From contig JBOEGX010000002.1 of assembly GCA_050633645.1 (NCBI GenBank), positions 806,001 through 870,000 on the forward strand: a stretch of 64,000 nt of DNA. Direction: 5' to 3'. The notes beneath the pieces were generated by a model. The model had not been told where the DNA came from. It saw only the letters and a program-made list of their open reading frames with translations, and did no database searches. This document shows positions 50,035 through 59,315 of the stretch, one piece after another. Source of the stretch: UBA1672 sp050633645. Lineage in GTDB: Bacteria; Pseudomonadota; Alphaproteobacteria; Micavibrionales; Micavibrionaceae. The first letter of the stretch is position 1. Every line of letters starts with the position of its first letter. The translations under genes and the position numbers were made by a program.

Positions 50035-52914
50035 ATGACCACAGATAATAGAGATCAAAAACCCGATTACCGCGATACGGTATTCCTTCCCAAAACTGAT
50101 TTTCCAATGCGCGGCGGCTTGCCAACCAAGGAGCCTGAAATTCTGGCGCGCTGGGATGAAATTGATCTGTATGAGAAAATGCGTGAAAAGGCGAAGGGTA
50201 AGGAAAAATTCATCCTGCATGACGGCCCACCTTATGCCAACGGCAATATCCATATGGGACATGCGGTTAATAAAGTCCTCAAAGACGTGGTTGTGAAATC
50301 TTATGGCATGATGGGCTTTGATGCGCCCTATGTTCCGGGATGGGATTGCCACGGCCTGCCGATTGAATGGAAGATTGAAGAAAAATACCGTAACGCAGGA
50401 AAAGACAAGGATGACGTTCCTGTCCTCGAATTCCGCGAGGAATGCCGCGTATTCGCGCAAGAATGGGTGGATATCCAAATCAAACAATTCCAACGTTTGG
50501 GTGTCACAGGTGAATGGTCTAATCCATACCGCACAATGACCACCCGCGCCGAAGGGCTGATCTCTCGTGAGATTCATAAATTCGCAATGAATGGCGGTCT
50601 ATATAAAGGACTGCGCCCTGTTATGTGGTCAACGGTTGAAAAAACCGCTCTGGCCGAGGCTGAGGTTGAATATCACGAACATAAATCCGTCACCATCTGG
50701 GTAATGTTTCACGTGAAACATAACGAGAACAAATTGCTCGATGATGCGAATATCGTTATCTGGACAACCACCCCTTGGACGATTCCATCAAACCGCGCAC
50801 TCGCATTTGGTGAAGGCATTGAATACGGCGTATACGAAGTAAAATCAGTGGCGGAAGGCGCAAATGTTGAGGTTGGTGTGAAGCTCGTTCTGGCAACCTC
50901 ATTGGCGGATGATGTTATGAAACAGGCGAAAGTCGAAGAATTTGAACTGTTTGGAACATTAATGGGTTCAGAAATCGCAGGTACTGTTTGCACGCATCCA
51001 TTGGCAAACAGCCATGATTATTACACCTATAATGTCCCCGCGCTTTGTGGTGATTTCGTCACGGATGACGCGGGAACGGGCTTCGTCCATATCGCCGCCG
51101 GCCATGGTGAGGATGACTTTAACCTTATCCGCTCTGTCAACGCATCACGCTCTGAAAAAGATCAAATCGAAATCACCGACAACGTCACCGATGACGGGAA
51201 ATTCCGCCCGCATGTTGGTTTGTTCGCGGGTGAGGAAGTATACGACCAAAAAGGCAAGCTTGGCGGTGGAAATTTCTCTGTCCTGCGTGAACTTGCTGCG
51301 GCGGATAAATTGCTCGCCAAGGGTTCAATCAAACATGAATACCCACATTCTTGGCGCTCAAAAGCACCCGTAATTTTCCGTACCACCCCGCAATGGTTTA
51401 TCGCGATGGATGGGGAGGGGCAAATCCGCACCAAGGCATTGGCGGCAATCAAAGACACAAAATGGCATCCCGCAAAGGGCGAGGCGCGCATCAATGCGAT
51501 GATTGAAAAGCGCCCCGATTGGTGTATTTCACGCCAACGCACATGGGGCGTGCCGATTGCGCTGTTCCTGCATAAGGACACGGGCGAGGTTCTCATCGAC
51601 GAAGCCGTATTCGAGGCCATCGACAAAGTATTCGAGGAAGAGGGCGCAGACGCATGGTACAAAGACGGCGTAGAAAAACGCTTTCTGGGCGATAAAGCCG
51701 ACCAATATCAAAAGGTGAATGACATTGTTGATGTCTGGTTTGAATCGGGTTCAACCCATCAATTCGTGGTGGGCGATACAAAAACTTGGCCATGTTTTGA
51801 AGGTGTTGATCAAATCGACCTCTACCTCGAAGGCTCCGACCAACACCGCGGTTGGTTCCATTCATCTTTGCTCGAAAGTGTCGGAACACGCGGCGTTGCG
51901 CCGTATAAAAACGTGCTGACACATGGATTTGTGCTGGATGATAAGGGATACAAAATGTCCAAATCATTGGGCAATGTCGTTGACCCGCTTAAGATGATGG
52001 ATCAATACGGCGCGGATATTATCCGCCTGTGGGTGATGCTCTCCGATTATAATGAGGATATCCGCATCGGTAAGGACACCCTGAAAAACACTGGCGACCT
52101 TTACCGCCGTTTGCGTAATACATTGCGCTTCTTGCTTGGTGCATTAGATGGTTTTACGGCGGAGGAACGCGTTGATTTGAAAGATGAAAAGCTGCCCGAG
52201 CTAGAGCGTTACATGCTCCATAAAATCCATGAAATGGACGAGTTTGTGCGCGGTTGTATTAAGAATTATGAATTCGGAAAACTGGCGAAGCGTTTACATG
52301 ATTTCTGTAACGAAGATTTATCAGCCTTCTATTTCGACATCCGCAAAGACCGCCTCTATTGCGACCGCCCCGATATGTTCGAACGCAAAGCATGCCGCAC
52401 CGTAATGGCAGAGATTTTCTCTCACCTCACCGCATGGCTCGCCCCGATTTTGAGCTTCACCACCGAAGAGGCATGGAGCCACCGCCCGCAAGGCGTGTTC
52501 GATGACGCCGCCAGTATCCATTTGCGCGAATTCCTAAAGGTGGATGATTCGTGGGAAAATGGCGTATTGGCTGCGGATTGGTTTGAGATTAAAAAAATAC
52601 GTAAGAGTGTTTTGGAAGCTATAGAGCCTAAGCGTAATTCCAAAGAACTTGGTTCATCTCTTGAGGCAAAACCAATTCTTTCGAAAGTAACGCAAGCACC
52701 GCTTTTGAAAAAACGCGATATGGCGGAGATATGTATTACGGCACCCATTGAATATAACGATGAAGTTTCCATAGGTATTGATATCAAAAAAGCCGAAGGC
52801 TCTAAATGCGAACGCTGTTGGAAAGTCCTCCCCGAAGTCACCGCCGAGAGCGGACATCTATGCAATCGCTGCGCCGATGCGGTAGATACAATCAAAAAGA
52901 GCGAAGCAGCGTAA
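50035..52914 (+). CDS. ileS: Isoleucyl-tRNA synthetase
   Basis: Class I synthetase charging tRNA-Ile. The HIGH box is GNIHMGHAVNK, KMSKS is in YKMSKSLGNVVDP. The editing domain is in the middle (WTTTPWTIPSNRALAF, GTGFVHIAAGHGEDDF). A C-terminal zinc finger is CERCWKVLPEV with CNRCADAV. Length is 959 residues, ordinary for bacterial IleRS. It lies after a terminator and starts its own unit, with the gene at 52932 17 bases downstream. Confidence 0.97.
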   Translation: MTTDNRDQKPDYRDTVFLPKTDFPMRGGLPTKEPEILARWDEIDLYEKMREKAKGKEKFILHDGPPYANGNIHMGHAVNKVLKDVVVKSYGMMGFDAPYVPGWDCHGLPIEWKIEEKYRNAGKDKDDVPVLEFREECRVFAQEWVDIQIKQFQRLGVTGEWSNPYRTMTTRAEGLISREIHKFAMNGGLYKGLRPVMWSTVEKTALAEAEVEYHEHKSVTIWVMFHVKHNENKLLDDANIVIWTTTPWTIPSNRALAFGEGIEYGVYEVKSVAEGANVEVGVKLVLATSLADDVMKQAKVEEFELFGTLMGSEIAGTVCTHPLANSHDYYTYNVPALCGDFVTDDAGTGFVHIAAGHGEDDFNLIRSVNASRSEKDQIEITDNVTDDGKFRPHVGLFAGEEVYDQKGKLGGGNFSVLRELAAADKLLAKGSIKHEYPHSWRSKAPVIFRTTPQWFIAMDGEGQIRTKALAAIKDTKWHPAKGEARINAMIEKRPDWCISRQRTWGVPIALFLHKDTGEVLIDEAVFEAIDKVFEEEGADAWYKDGVEKRFLGDKADQYQKVNDIVDVWFESGSTHQFVVGDTKTWPCFEGVDQIDLYLEGSDQHRGWFHSSLLESVGTRGVAPYKNVLTHGFVLDDKGYKMSKSLGNVVDPLKMMDQYGADIIRLWVMLSDYNEDIRIGKDTLKNTGDLYRRLRNTLRFLLGALDGFTAEERVDLKDEKLPELERYMLHKIHEMDEFVRGCIKNYEFGKLAKRLHDFCNEDLSAFYFDIRKDRLYCDRPDMFERKACRTVMAEIFSHLTAWLAPILSFTTEEAWSHRPQGVFDDAASIHLREFLKVDDSWENGVLAADWFEIKKIRKSVLEAIEPKRNSKELGSSLEAKPILSKVTQAPLLKKRDMAEICITAPIEYNDEVSIGIDIKKAEGSKCERCWKVLPEVTAESGHLCNRCADAVDTIKKSEAA

Positions 52915-52931
52915 CGTAAGGAAAAGCCATC

Positions 52932-53630
52932 ATGGGAAAGATCAGAGACGAATATGAACAGAACGCTAATCAAGAAAAAAGCGATATAAAATCTGAAGCG
53001 CAGCAACGTAAAATAAAAGCGAAAATCCGCAAAGAACAAAACATCGCGGATGGGGATGCTTGCGAAGCGCAGCTACGTGATTTGATGTCAGAATTACGCC
53101 CGATGTATGATGAGGTAAGAAAAGATTGGCGCACCATGTTTTTGATGCCAAACCTTAGCCCGCTAAGCATTGAGCGGAGCAGTAAAACAGATACGCCGCG
53201 ATTAATTTGTCGTTTTGGTATGCGTCTTGATAAAGAGTCTGGTGGAATAGATGAAAAGTCACGTGTTCGCACCGTAATCCAATATGATCAAAACGAGCAA
53301 AAATACAATTTGGAACATCATATCTGGCAACATCCACCAAGTGGTGGGCTTAACCCACAAAAACCGAGGACATGGCGCATAAGAAATGACCGCCGCCACA
53401 GTGCTGGCCTGTTTAATAAAAATGAGGCCGTCGAAAAAATTCGGGATGAGTTAAAAGAGGTATACGCATCGCATAAACGTGAAATGCCCAAACGCCTTGG
53501 ACTTGGTGCGCTGACCCTTGCTATCGCCTTCGGGTTATCACAATGCGGTAATGCAGATGCAGGAGAGCCTAATGTTGAAACACAAGAGAAAGCGGCGCAT
53601 GTGGTTAATACATTAGAGAATGATTTATAA
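52932..53630 (+). CDS. Hypothetical protein with a C-terminal membrane segment
   Basis: 232 residues, no recognised family. The first ~50 residues are highly charged and helical (EYEQNANQEKSDIKSEAQQR). A central part has short beta-like stretches (TPRLICRFGMRLDKESGG). A hydrophobic stretch near residues 192-205 (LGLGALTLAIAFGLSQC) precedes a short tail, so it may be a tail-anchored protein. It follows ileS closely and may be co-transcribed. Confidence 0.55.
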   Translation: MGKIRDEYEQNANQEKSDIKSEAQQRKIKAKIRKEQNIADGDACEAQLRDLMSELRPMYDEVRKDWRTMFLMPNLSPLSIERSSKTDTPRLICRFGMRLDKESGGIDEKSRVRTVIQYDQNEQKYNLEHHIWQHPPSGGLNPQKPRTWRIRNDRRHSAGLFNKNEAVEKIRDELKEVYASHKREMPKRLGLGALTLAIAFGLSQCGNADAGEPNVETQEKAAHVVNTLENDL

Positions 53631-53633
53631 GGC

Positions 53634-54524
53634 TTATTGTCCCCAAATCACGTTTAAAATCTCTTTTGAAATCGGGGACTCCGCATCAAACATCCCTTTT
53701 GCCATATCGCGGTGGCTGTTTCCCTTTATGACATGATATTCGCTCTTCGCACCTGACTGGATCAAGGCTTCGTGGAATAAGCGGGTTTGATCCGCCGCAT
53801 CTGGGCGCCCTGCTGTTACGAATATCACAAAGCGTGGAGAGTCCTTCTCACTGCGCGCGTAAGTAATCGGAGACGCCTCTTTTAATCCGTTCGGGTCAGT
53901 ACCGAAGGCTTGGTCGATCATGGGCTGGACGAATATTTTGCCTTTTTGAATGGGGGTAAGGAAATCAAAGCTGGCGGTATCGTTTGGGATAACCGCCTTA
54001 AATATGGTTGGAGCGAGGCCATGCGCCGCCAGATATTTCGGGTCAGTGCCGATAAGGGCGGAAAGATGTGCGCCTGCGGAATGTCCAGAAAGATAGGTTT
54101 TGTTTTTATCTCCACCATATTTACCAATATTATCGTAAATCCATTTTATTGCCTTTGCGCTGTCCTGCACATGAGCGGGGTGAACCACATCGGGAGAAAG
54201 GCGGTAATTGACAGCAACAAAAACAACGCCGTGATCGGCATAAAACTTCCCCATCGGGACATATTGTTTTTTATCCCCTTGCCGCCATCCGCCGCCATGA
54301 ACAAAAATCAAAACGGGTTTGAGGGCTTTTGTACCGCGTGGCACGTAGACATCAAGTTTTTGAAGATCATCAGAGCCATAGGCGATATCCTTCTTGACAA
54401 TAGTGCTTGCCCATTGATTTCCTTTATCTTTATCACCCCATGCTTGCACACTAATCGGCGTAAAAATAAATACTAAAAATAATATATATTGGATGCTTTT
54501 GGAAATCATGGATACTACCTTCAT
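53634..54524 (-). CDS. Secreted alpha/beta-hydrolase, esterase/lipase type
   Basis: 296 residues with a signal peptide (SIQYILFLVFIFTPISVQA). The oxyanion motif is FVHGGGWRQGDKKQY. The nucleophile serine is in YLSGHSAGAHLSAL (G-x-S-x-G). The acid is probably Asp in GRPDAADQTRL and the histidine in KGNSHRDMAKGM. HGGGW-type enzymes belong to the carboxylesterase / BD-FAE group, acting on small acyl esters. It is convergent with the gene at 52932 and lies downstream of the LapG-like protease gene. Confidence 0.88.
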   Translation of the reverse strand: MKVVSMISKSIQYILFLVFIFTPISVQAWGDKDKGNQWASTIVKKDIAYGSDDLQKLDVYVPRGTKALKPVLIFVHGGGWRQGDKKQYVPMGKFYADHGVVFVAVNYRLSPDVVHPAHVQDSAKAIKWIYDNIGKYGGDKNKTYLSGHSAGAHLSALIGTDPKYLAAHGLAPTIFKAVIPNDTASFDFLTPIQKGKIFVQPMIDQAFGTDPNGLKEASPITYARSEKDSPRFVIFVTAGRPDAADQTRLFHEALIQSGAKSEYHVIKGNSHRDMAKGMFDAESPISKEILNVIWGQ

Positions 54525-54571
54525 ATTTGTTATAGAAGGTAATACGCAACAATAAAGAAAATCCTTTTAAA

Positions 54572-55528
54572 TTATTCCGCCGAAGCAATAACCGTAGAAG
54601 TAGGCTCTTTCGGTGTGGTGTGTAACCACCAAGCTGTACGGTTAATAGAGAAAATCGGCTTGTAATGATGGATGCTGTTCGCGCTTTTCATTTGCTTGAT
54701 TTGGTTATCAAGGATCATCGGGCCTTTTTCCGTGTAAACTGTTAAAACGGCGTGCGGAACATTCTTCTTCTGATCTTGTAAGATTAGGATACGCATACGA
54801 TTTTCAGGAACACCCAAAGCGCGTAAAGCTGCATATTTCGCAATCGCAAAGTCTTCGCAATCACCGCCTCGCGCCATAAATTCAATCGGGGTTGCCCAAT
54901 AATCTGATTTACCCCAGTTTTTATTATCAACGATATATTTCTTCTGGTTCATAAATGAATTAACCGCGTTTGCTGTCTCATAAACCGAAGATCCTTTGAG
55001 GCTAGAAATCTGCGTTTTAAGGTTCTGAGCGATTTTTTTTCCCTGTTCAGTATTTAAATCCGCATCAAAGCGCTTAAACATATCAGACCATTTTGTGAAG
55101 GCCTTAAGATTACTTGATCTTTTTTCGCTCGCGCCAAATAGAGCGGGGTACTCCCGCAAATCATCAAAGGTTGAATCAAGAGAAGCGAGCATAATGCGCG
55201 CCGGAACATCTTGAATTGTTTCTGCATATGATTTTTTGGAGATGGCAGTTAATGACGCGCCGTATAGGAATACTGCGGCACTAACCCGTAAAATTCTTTG
55301 TCCAAATAAAAGGTTTAAAAGTTGAAAACGCGTAATTTGTCCCGTTTCGATGAGGATCTTGCCCAAGGGCTCGTTACCAATTTTCTGTAAAGATAATGCG
55401 TTTTTAAGATCATCAGAGGAAATATACCCCTTAAGAACAAGAAGATCACCCAATCTATTGTGATCGAATAATGTCTTTATACTGCTTAAAACGCCTAATT
55501 TATTTTCTGCTACCCAAGTATTACTCAC
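54572..55528 (-). CDS. MshEN-like c-di-GMP domain fused to LapG-type transglutaminase-like cysteine protease
   Basis: 318 residues in three parts. Residues 25-77 hold two 24-residue motifs 5 residues apart, RLGDLLVLKGYISSDDL..Q48 and PLGKILIETGQITRFQL..Q77, the spacing described for MshEN c-di-GMP domains (first-position Arg kept in motif 1 only). A membrane segment is near 81-96 (RVSAAVFLYGASLTAI). Residues ~110-300 are a bacterial transglutaminase-like cysteine protease with GGDCEDFAIAKYAAL (Cys224), NVPHAVL (His259) and MILDNQ (Asp274). Its LapG relatives cleave surface adhesins. Here the nucleotide sensor appears built in. It is divergent from hldE. Confidence 0.85.
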   Translation of the reverse strand: MSNTWVAENKLGVLSSIKTLFDHNRLGDLLVLKGYISSDDLKNALSLQKIGNEPLGKILIETGQITRFQLLNLLFGQRILRVSAAVFLYGASLTAISKKSYAETIQDVPARIMLASLDSTFDDLREYPALFGASEKRSSNLKAFTKWSDMFKRFDADLNTEQGKKIAQNLKTQISSLKGSSVYETANAVNSFMNQKKYIVDNKNWGKSDYWATPIEFMARGGDCEDFAIAKYAALRALGVPENRMRILILQDQKKNVPHAVLTVYTEKGPMILDNQIKQMKSANSIHHYKPIFSINRTAWWLHTTPKEPTSTVIASAE

Positions 55529-55654
55529 AAGTATTTCCCCTTATCTATTGCGCTATTACCCAATACGCGCATCTTTATTAAACACGAGAAAGATTGACGA
55601 ATTACTAACAAAAGCCCATAAATACGAATAATTTTGAAAAAACACGGTATTTTT

Positions 55655-57205
55655 ATGAAAAATATATCAGATTTAACTATGCAGTGCTGTTTCGAGACGA
55701 TTGAGGCCATGAAGGGCGTATCGGTTCTGGTGATTGGTGATATTATGCTTGATCGCTTTGTCTACGGTAAGGTGGATCGTATATCCCCCGAAAGCCCAGT
55801 GCCTGTTCTTTCCGTGCAAAGAGAGAATAAAATGTTAGGTGGCGCGGGGAATACATTATCAAATTTGTGTAATTTGGAATGCCATGCACATATTATATCC
55901 GTGGTTGGAGATGATGAACAAGGCCGTGAAATCAAAGATATTCTGGCATCTTGGAGCGTTGATAATGCCGATATTTTGATGGCATCAGATCGACCAACCA
56001 TTGTTAAAACAAGGTTCTTAGCAGGGCATCAGCAGTTATTAAGAACAGATTATGAGCAAATAAAGCCTGTTTCAAATGATGTTGAACAATTAATCATAGA
56101 GGCCGCAAAGAAGAGAATTCATAATGTTGGCGCGGTGATCATATCAGATTACGGCAAGGGTATGCTGTCCAAAGGTGTTTTGAAGGAAATTATAAAAATT
56201 GCGAATGGCGCGAACATTCCCGTTCTTGTTGATCCAAAAGGAGTGGATTACAGCATTTACAAGGGCGCGGACTATGTGACGCCAAATAAAAAGGAACTAT
56301 CGGAATCCACCCGCGGAATGAGCGTTGATACGGATGACGGCATTTTAAATGCATGCCGTGCTTTGATCAATCAAAGTGGTATCAGCGCTGTAATAGCTAC
56401 GCGCTCTCAAGATGGTATGAGCATTGTTAGTAAGGATGATATAACTCATATCCGCAGCGCGAATAATATTGAGGTATTTGATGTGTCTGGCGCGGGCGAT
56501 ACGGTAATAGCGACGATTGCCGCGTCTCTGGCGGCAGGCGGGGATATTGTAACGGCAGCGTCTTTGGCCAATGCCGCAGGCAGCGTTGTTGTATCAAAGG
56601 TCGGCACTGCGCCAATCCGTAGCACAGAGCTTCGAGATTTTATTGAAGAACATGGCCTGCAAAACAAATCAAAAAAAGGTGAGCCAAATTCAAATCGTAT
56701 GCGAAGCGCCCCGATAAGCACATGGGAAGAAGCGAAAGAAGAAATATTACGTTGGAAAGCACGCGGGTTAAAGGTCGGCTTTACCAATGGGTGCTTTGAT
56801 ATTTTGCACTTTGGCCATGTCACTTATTTGAATGATGCACGGGAAAGATGTGACCGTTTGGTTCTTGGGCTTAATAAGGATGCGTCGATCCGCATTTTAA
56901 AAGGGGAGGAGCGCCCCGTACATGACGAAAGGTCTCGTGCAAATGTGCTTGCAGCCTTGGGTTCTGTGGATATGGTGGTTTTGTTTGGTGCGGAAAAATC
57001 TGGTGATGATAATACGGCCTGCGCCCTTTTGGACATGCTTCACCCAGATATATATTTTAAGGGGGGGGATTACGCCATCGATCAAATCCCCGAGGCGCCA
57101 ACTGTCCATAAAAATGGCGGTGTAGTCGACGTAATGCCCGTTTATGATGGACACAGCACGACAAACTCAATCAAAAAAATGAAAGGCGACCCAAAGGCCG
57201 CCTGA
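55655..57205 (+). CDS. hldE: Bifunctional heptose-7-phosphate kinase / heptose-1-phosphate adenylyltransferase
   Basis: Makes ADP-heptose for LPS inner core. The N-terminal PfkB kinase shows VLVIGDIMLDRFVYG, GGAGNTLSNL and DVSGAGDTVIATIAA. The C-terminal nucleotidyltransferase shows VGFTNGCFDILHFGHVTYL, KGEERPVHDE and DIYFKGGDYAID. I used the ATG at 55655; an in-frame TTG at 55634 is possible. Length is 516 residues, slightly longer than E. coli HldE. No other LPS genes are visible in the window. Confidence 0.94.
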   Translation: MKNISDLTMQCCFETIEAMKGVSVLVIGDIMLDRFVYGKVDRISPESPVPVLSVQRENKMLGGAGNTLSNLCNLECHAHIISVVGDDEQGREIKDILASWSVDNADILMASDRPTIVKTRFLAGHQQLLRTDYEQIKPVSNDVEQLIIEAAKKRIHNVGAVIISDYGKGMLSKGVLKEIIKIANGANIPVLVDPKGVDYSIYKGADYVTPNKKELSESTRGMSVDTDDGILNACRALINQSGISAVIATRSQDGMSIVSKDDITHIRSANNIEVFDVSGAGDTVIATIAASLAAGGDIVTAASLANAAGSVVVSKVGTAPIRSTELRDFIEEHGLQNKSKKGEPNSNRMRSAPISTWEEAKEEILRWKARGLKVGFTNGCFDILHFGHVTYLNDARERCDRLVLGLNKDASIRILKGEERPVHDERSRANVLAALGSVDMVVLFGAEKSGDDNTACALLDMLHPDIYFKGGDYAIDQIPEAPTVHKNGGVVDVMPVYDGHSTTNSIKKMKGDPKAA

Positions 57206-57208
57206 ATC

Positions 57209-57703
57209 TTAAGCGATATCGGATGTCATCTCTTGCGATTGTCGTTGTTTAGGAAATGGAGCTTTTTCGTAAGCCTCTAATTCCCTTAGTGTCGCTTCAT
57301 TACATTCTTTATCATATGGAAGCGGGTCATTATTCAAAATTGAGCTGACCTTCTCAATCGCTTCACGGGGTGTAATTAATGTATAAACATCATCTTGATG
57401 CATAGAGTTACTAAATGGCAGGTCAGTTTCAAAACGTTCAATAACCGCATTAGGCGTTAAATATGCGGTGACTTCAGGGCCAAACGATAGTTCAAAAACA
57501 AGGTTTTCTGCCTTAGCACGTTGAAAAGAATCTGAAATTTCAGCAAGGCTGCGTCTGTTATATCCGTTATTTAAATCAACCTTTTCAAGGGAGTCCTCAC
57601 CAAAAACAAATTTAATCGCTTTAATTTCAGCGTTAAGTTTAGCTTCTTGACGCGCCATCGCGGCTTTGAATTCATCTTGAGCGGTGCCTGTATTTTGTGT
57701 CAT
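57209..57703 (-). CDS. Hypothetical protein
   Basis: 164 residues, soluble, no signal peptide. An N-terminal helix rich in Ala/Lys/Glu (KAAMARQEAKLNAEIKAIKF) is followed by a globular part with FETDLPFSNSMHQDDVYTL and a proline-rich end. No family is recognised. It is convergent to hldE by three bases, and divergent from a small iron-regulated candidate. A TTGACA (minus strand, around 57750-57755) with a TACAAG/TATACA-like -10 is a possible promoter. Confidence 0.55.
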   Translation of the reverse strand: MTQNTGTAQDEFKAAMARQEAKLNAEIKAIKFVFGEDSLEKVDLNNGYNRRSLAEISDSFQRAKAENLVFELSFGPEVTAYLTPNAVIERFETDLPFSNSMHQDDVYTLITPREAIEKVSSILNNDPLPYDKECNEATLRELEAYEKAPFPKQRQSQEMTSDIA

Positions 57704-57814
57704 TTTTCAATCCTGCTTATATATCTGTTCGAGCTTGTATACAGGGTGAAAAATTATGTCAAGTTTTTTTTGTACAAGCCACATAACACTATTGACATTA
57801 GTATGTGTATAATT

Positions 57815-57833
57815 GAGAATGATTATCAATATT
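57815..57833 (+). promoter_or_regulatory. Fur-box-like site with adjacent -10 element
   Basis: GAGAATGATTATCAATATT matches the classical 19-base Fur box at 15 of 19 positions by my count. A perfect TATAAT (57808-57813) lies directly upstream, and a TTGACA (57792-57797) further upstream is closer than the usual 16-18 bases, so the -35 is uncertain. Binding here would block initiation or early elongation toward the gene at 57848. Confidence 0.6.
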
Positions 57834-57847
57834 GATTATGGGGCGTT

Positions 57848-58069
57848 ATGATTCTAGAATTATTATCAATGGAGAATGTATTCGGGAAAACTGAGGCAAT
57901 GCTTTATCTGGATGAAATTTTGTCAAATTATGATAAAGATGAAGTGAGCGCAGCGGTGGAAAATGGCTATATCGAAACAAGGGTAATATGCATCGGCCCT
58001 GATTGTGGGCGCATTTTATGTCATTTAAGTGAAAAAGGTCGGTGTAAAGCAAATGAGTCTATGCATTAA
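57848..58069 (+). CDS. Small cysteine-containing protein, possibly Fur-regulated
   Basis: 73 residues, no recognised family. It has a short acidic helical region (KTEAMLYLDEILSNYDKDEV) followed by CIGPDCGRILCHLSEKGRC, with four cysteines that could bind metal or form disulphides. An alternative start at the next ATG (residue 8) is possible. The Fur-like site sits just upstream. This gene fits a short iron-responsive protein. Its coding status rests on the promoter and length and is not certain. Confidence 0.55.
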   Translation: MILELLSMENVFGKTEAMLYLDEILSNYDKDEVSAAVENGYIETRVICIGPDCGRILCHLSEKGRCKANESMH

Positions 58070-58160
58070 GGCTATACGTTCTTTCAAAGACTTGTTAAAC
58101 TCTTAGCCAGTATTCAAATGTCTGTTCAGGCAAGTTAGTGTTATTAAAGGTATTTCAGTC

Positions 58161-58727
58161 ATGCGTCGCTTTTTGTTAATTTGTGCTTCTGTATCATCAA
58201 TATTAAGTTTAACCGCTTGTAATATGAGTGATCCAACCCCAATGGGAAAGGGCTATGGATCGTATAATCAGCCGTATAAATCTGCATCAGGCGCAGATGC
58301 AAATCCAGTAGGGTATGATTATAGTAACGAAGCAAATAAAGCGGTGCTCAATAATATGCGCTATACCGCGCAAGACTTGGTCGAAAAACTGGATCAAAAG
58401 CTATCATTTAATATCGACGATGTGTATTTAACCATCCCCGCACATACGGCGTTTTATAATAGTATGGATCACTTGATCCGTGATGAACTCACTAAGCGCG
58501 GATATATCCTATCATCCTCCCCCGCAGATTCTGTTCATGTTGAGCTATTCGCAAAAAATGATATACCGCAATGTATGGATGAAAACCTATATGTGGGCTT
58601 GGCAATTAATGTGGTTGATCGTGTTCCATCTGATGTGGTTGGTGGGTATTATAATATTCCTGCTTATGGTTTCACCCCTGCAGGTAACTTGAAAGTCACC
58701 GCCCCCTCTTGCAGCAGCGAAGAATAG
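58161..58727 (+). CDS. FlgO-like or conserved lipoprotein 1
   Basis: 188 residues. A lipoprotein signal peptide ends in the lipobox LTAC (CNMSDPTPMGKGY follows). The body has a basic-helical stretch and VYLTIPAHTAFYNSMDHLI, a long beta-strand and an NIPAYGFTPAG loop. It shares the pattern of periplasmic surface-layer or assembly lipoproteins, but I cannot name its family. It precedes the FlgO-like gene at 58741 by 13 bases; the two probably form one operon. Confidence 0.65.
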   Translation: MRRFLLICASVSSILSLTACNMSDPTPMGKGYGSYNQPYKSASGADANPVGYDYSNEANKAVLNNMRYTAQDLVEKLDQKLSFNIDDVYLTIPAHTAFYNSMDHLIRDELTKRGYILSSSPADSVHVELFAKNDIPQCMDENLYVGLAINVVDRVPSDVVGGYYNIPAYGFTPAGNLKVTAPSCSSEE

Positions 58728-58740
58728 GATTTTAGGGAAA

Positions 58741-59310
58741 ATGAAGGCTATACGAAAAATTGCTGCGTTGGTTCTTCTTCTCCCGCTTATGGCTTGCGGT
58801 GACCCGTTCTCTTTCAAGCTTGCAACAATAGGCATTATTGCAACGGCCGAGGGCGTATTCAAAAACCCTGATATAAATTTAAAAGAGAAAAATTTCGCTG
58901 CCGCAGATTACATGGCATCTCAACTTCAGCGCAGCAAAATATCTTATGGATCTTCTATTTACGCATTGCCTCTTGAGGAGGTGGATCATGCAGGCATAAC
59001 GTCTGAATTTGGCCTGAAAGTGCCAGAGGGGATCGGTCTGCGTCTTATTGAGTTGGGGTATAATGTGCAGATACATGACGTTGCATCAGGTGCCAATGCG
59101 GGGCTGTATCTGCCTCCACCACAGGGGATATCACCGCAATATAAAATGACTGGCCGCTATGATGTGCATAACAGGGATGTTGATATTTATTTGCGTGTTA
59201 TAGAGGTGAAAACATCACGGGTTGTTGCGCAATTTGACTACGCCATGGCTTTAAACAAAGAAATGCGTGATATGAGCAAAACAAAGCCCCAAGCGTATCG
59301 CGTTAAGTAA
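58741..59310 (+). CDS. FlgO-like lipoprotein 2
   Basis: 189 residues with a lipobox LMAC (CGDPFSFKLATIG follows). AADYMASQLQRSKISYGS, GLRLIELGYNVQIHDV and MTGRYDVHNRDVDIYLRVIE followed by SRVVAQFDY resemble FlgO-domain proteins, in which a strand-helix core ends in a DVxVxLRxxDxxTGxVVA pattern. Family tentative. Ends six bases before the convergent pilin-like gene. Confidence 0.6.
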   Translation: MKAIRKIAALVLLLPLMACGDPFSFKLATIGIIATAEGVFKNPDINLKEKNFAAADYMASQLQRSKISYGSSIYALPLEEVDHAGITSEFGLKVPEGIGLRLIELGYNVQIHDVASGANAGLYLPPPQGISPQYKMTGRYDVHNRDVDIYLRVIEVKTSRVVAQFDYAMALNKEMRDMSKTKPQAYRVK

Positions 59311-59315
59311 GGCCC

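Noticed and set aside
57209..58069. Toxin-antitoxin pair from the divergent small genes
   Set aside because: They are divergent and unrelated to known toxin or antitoxin folds; a Fur-like site explains the intergenic region better.
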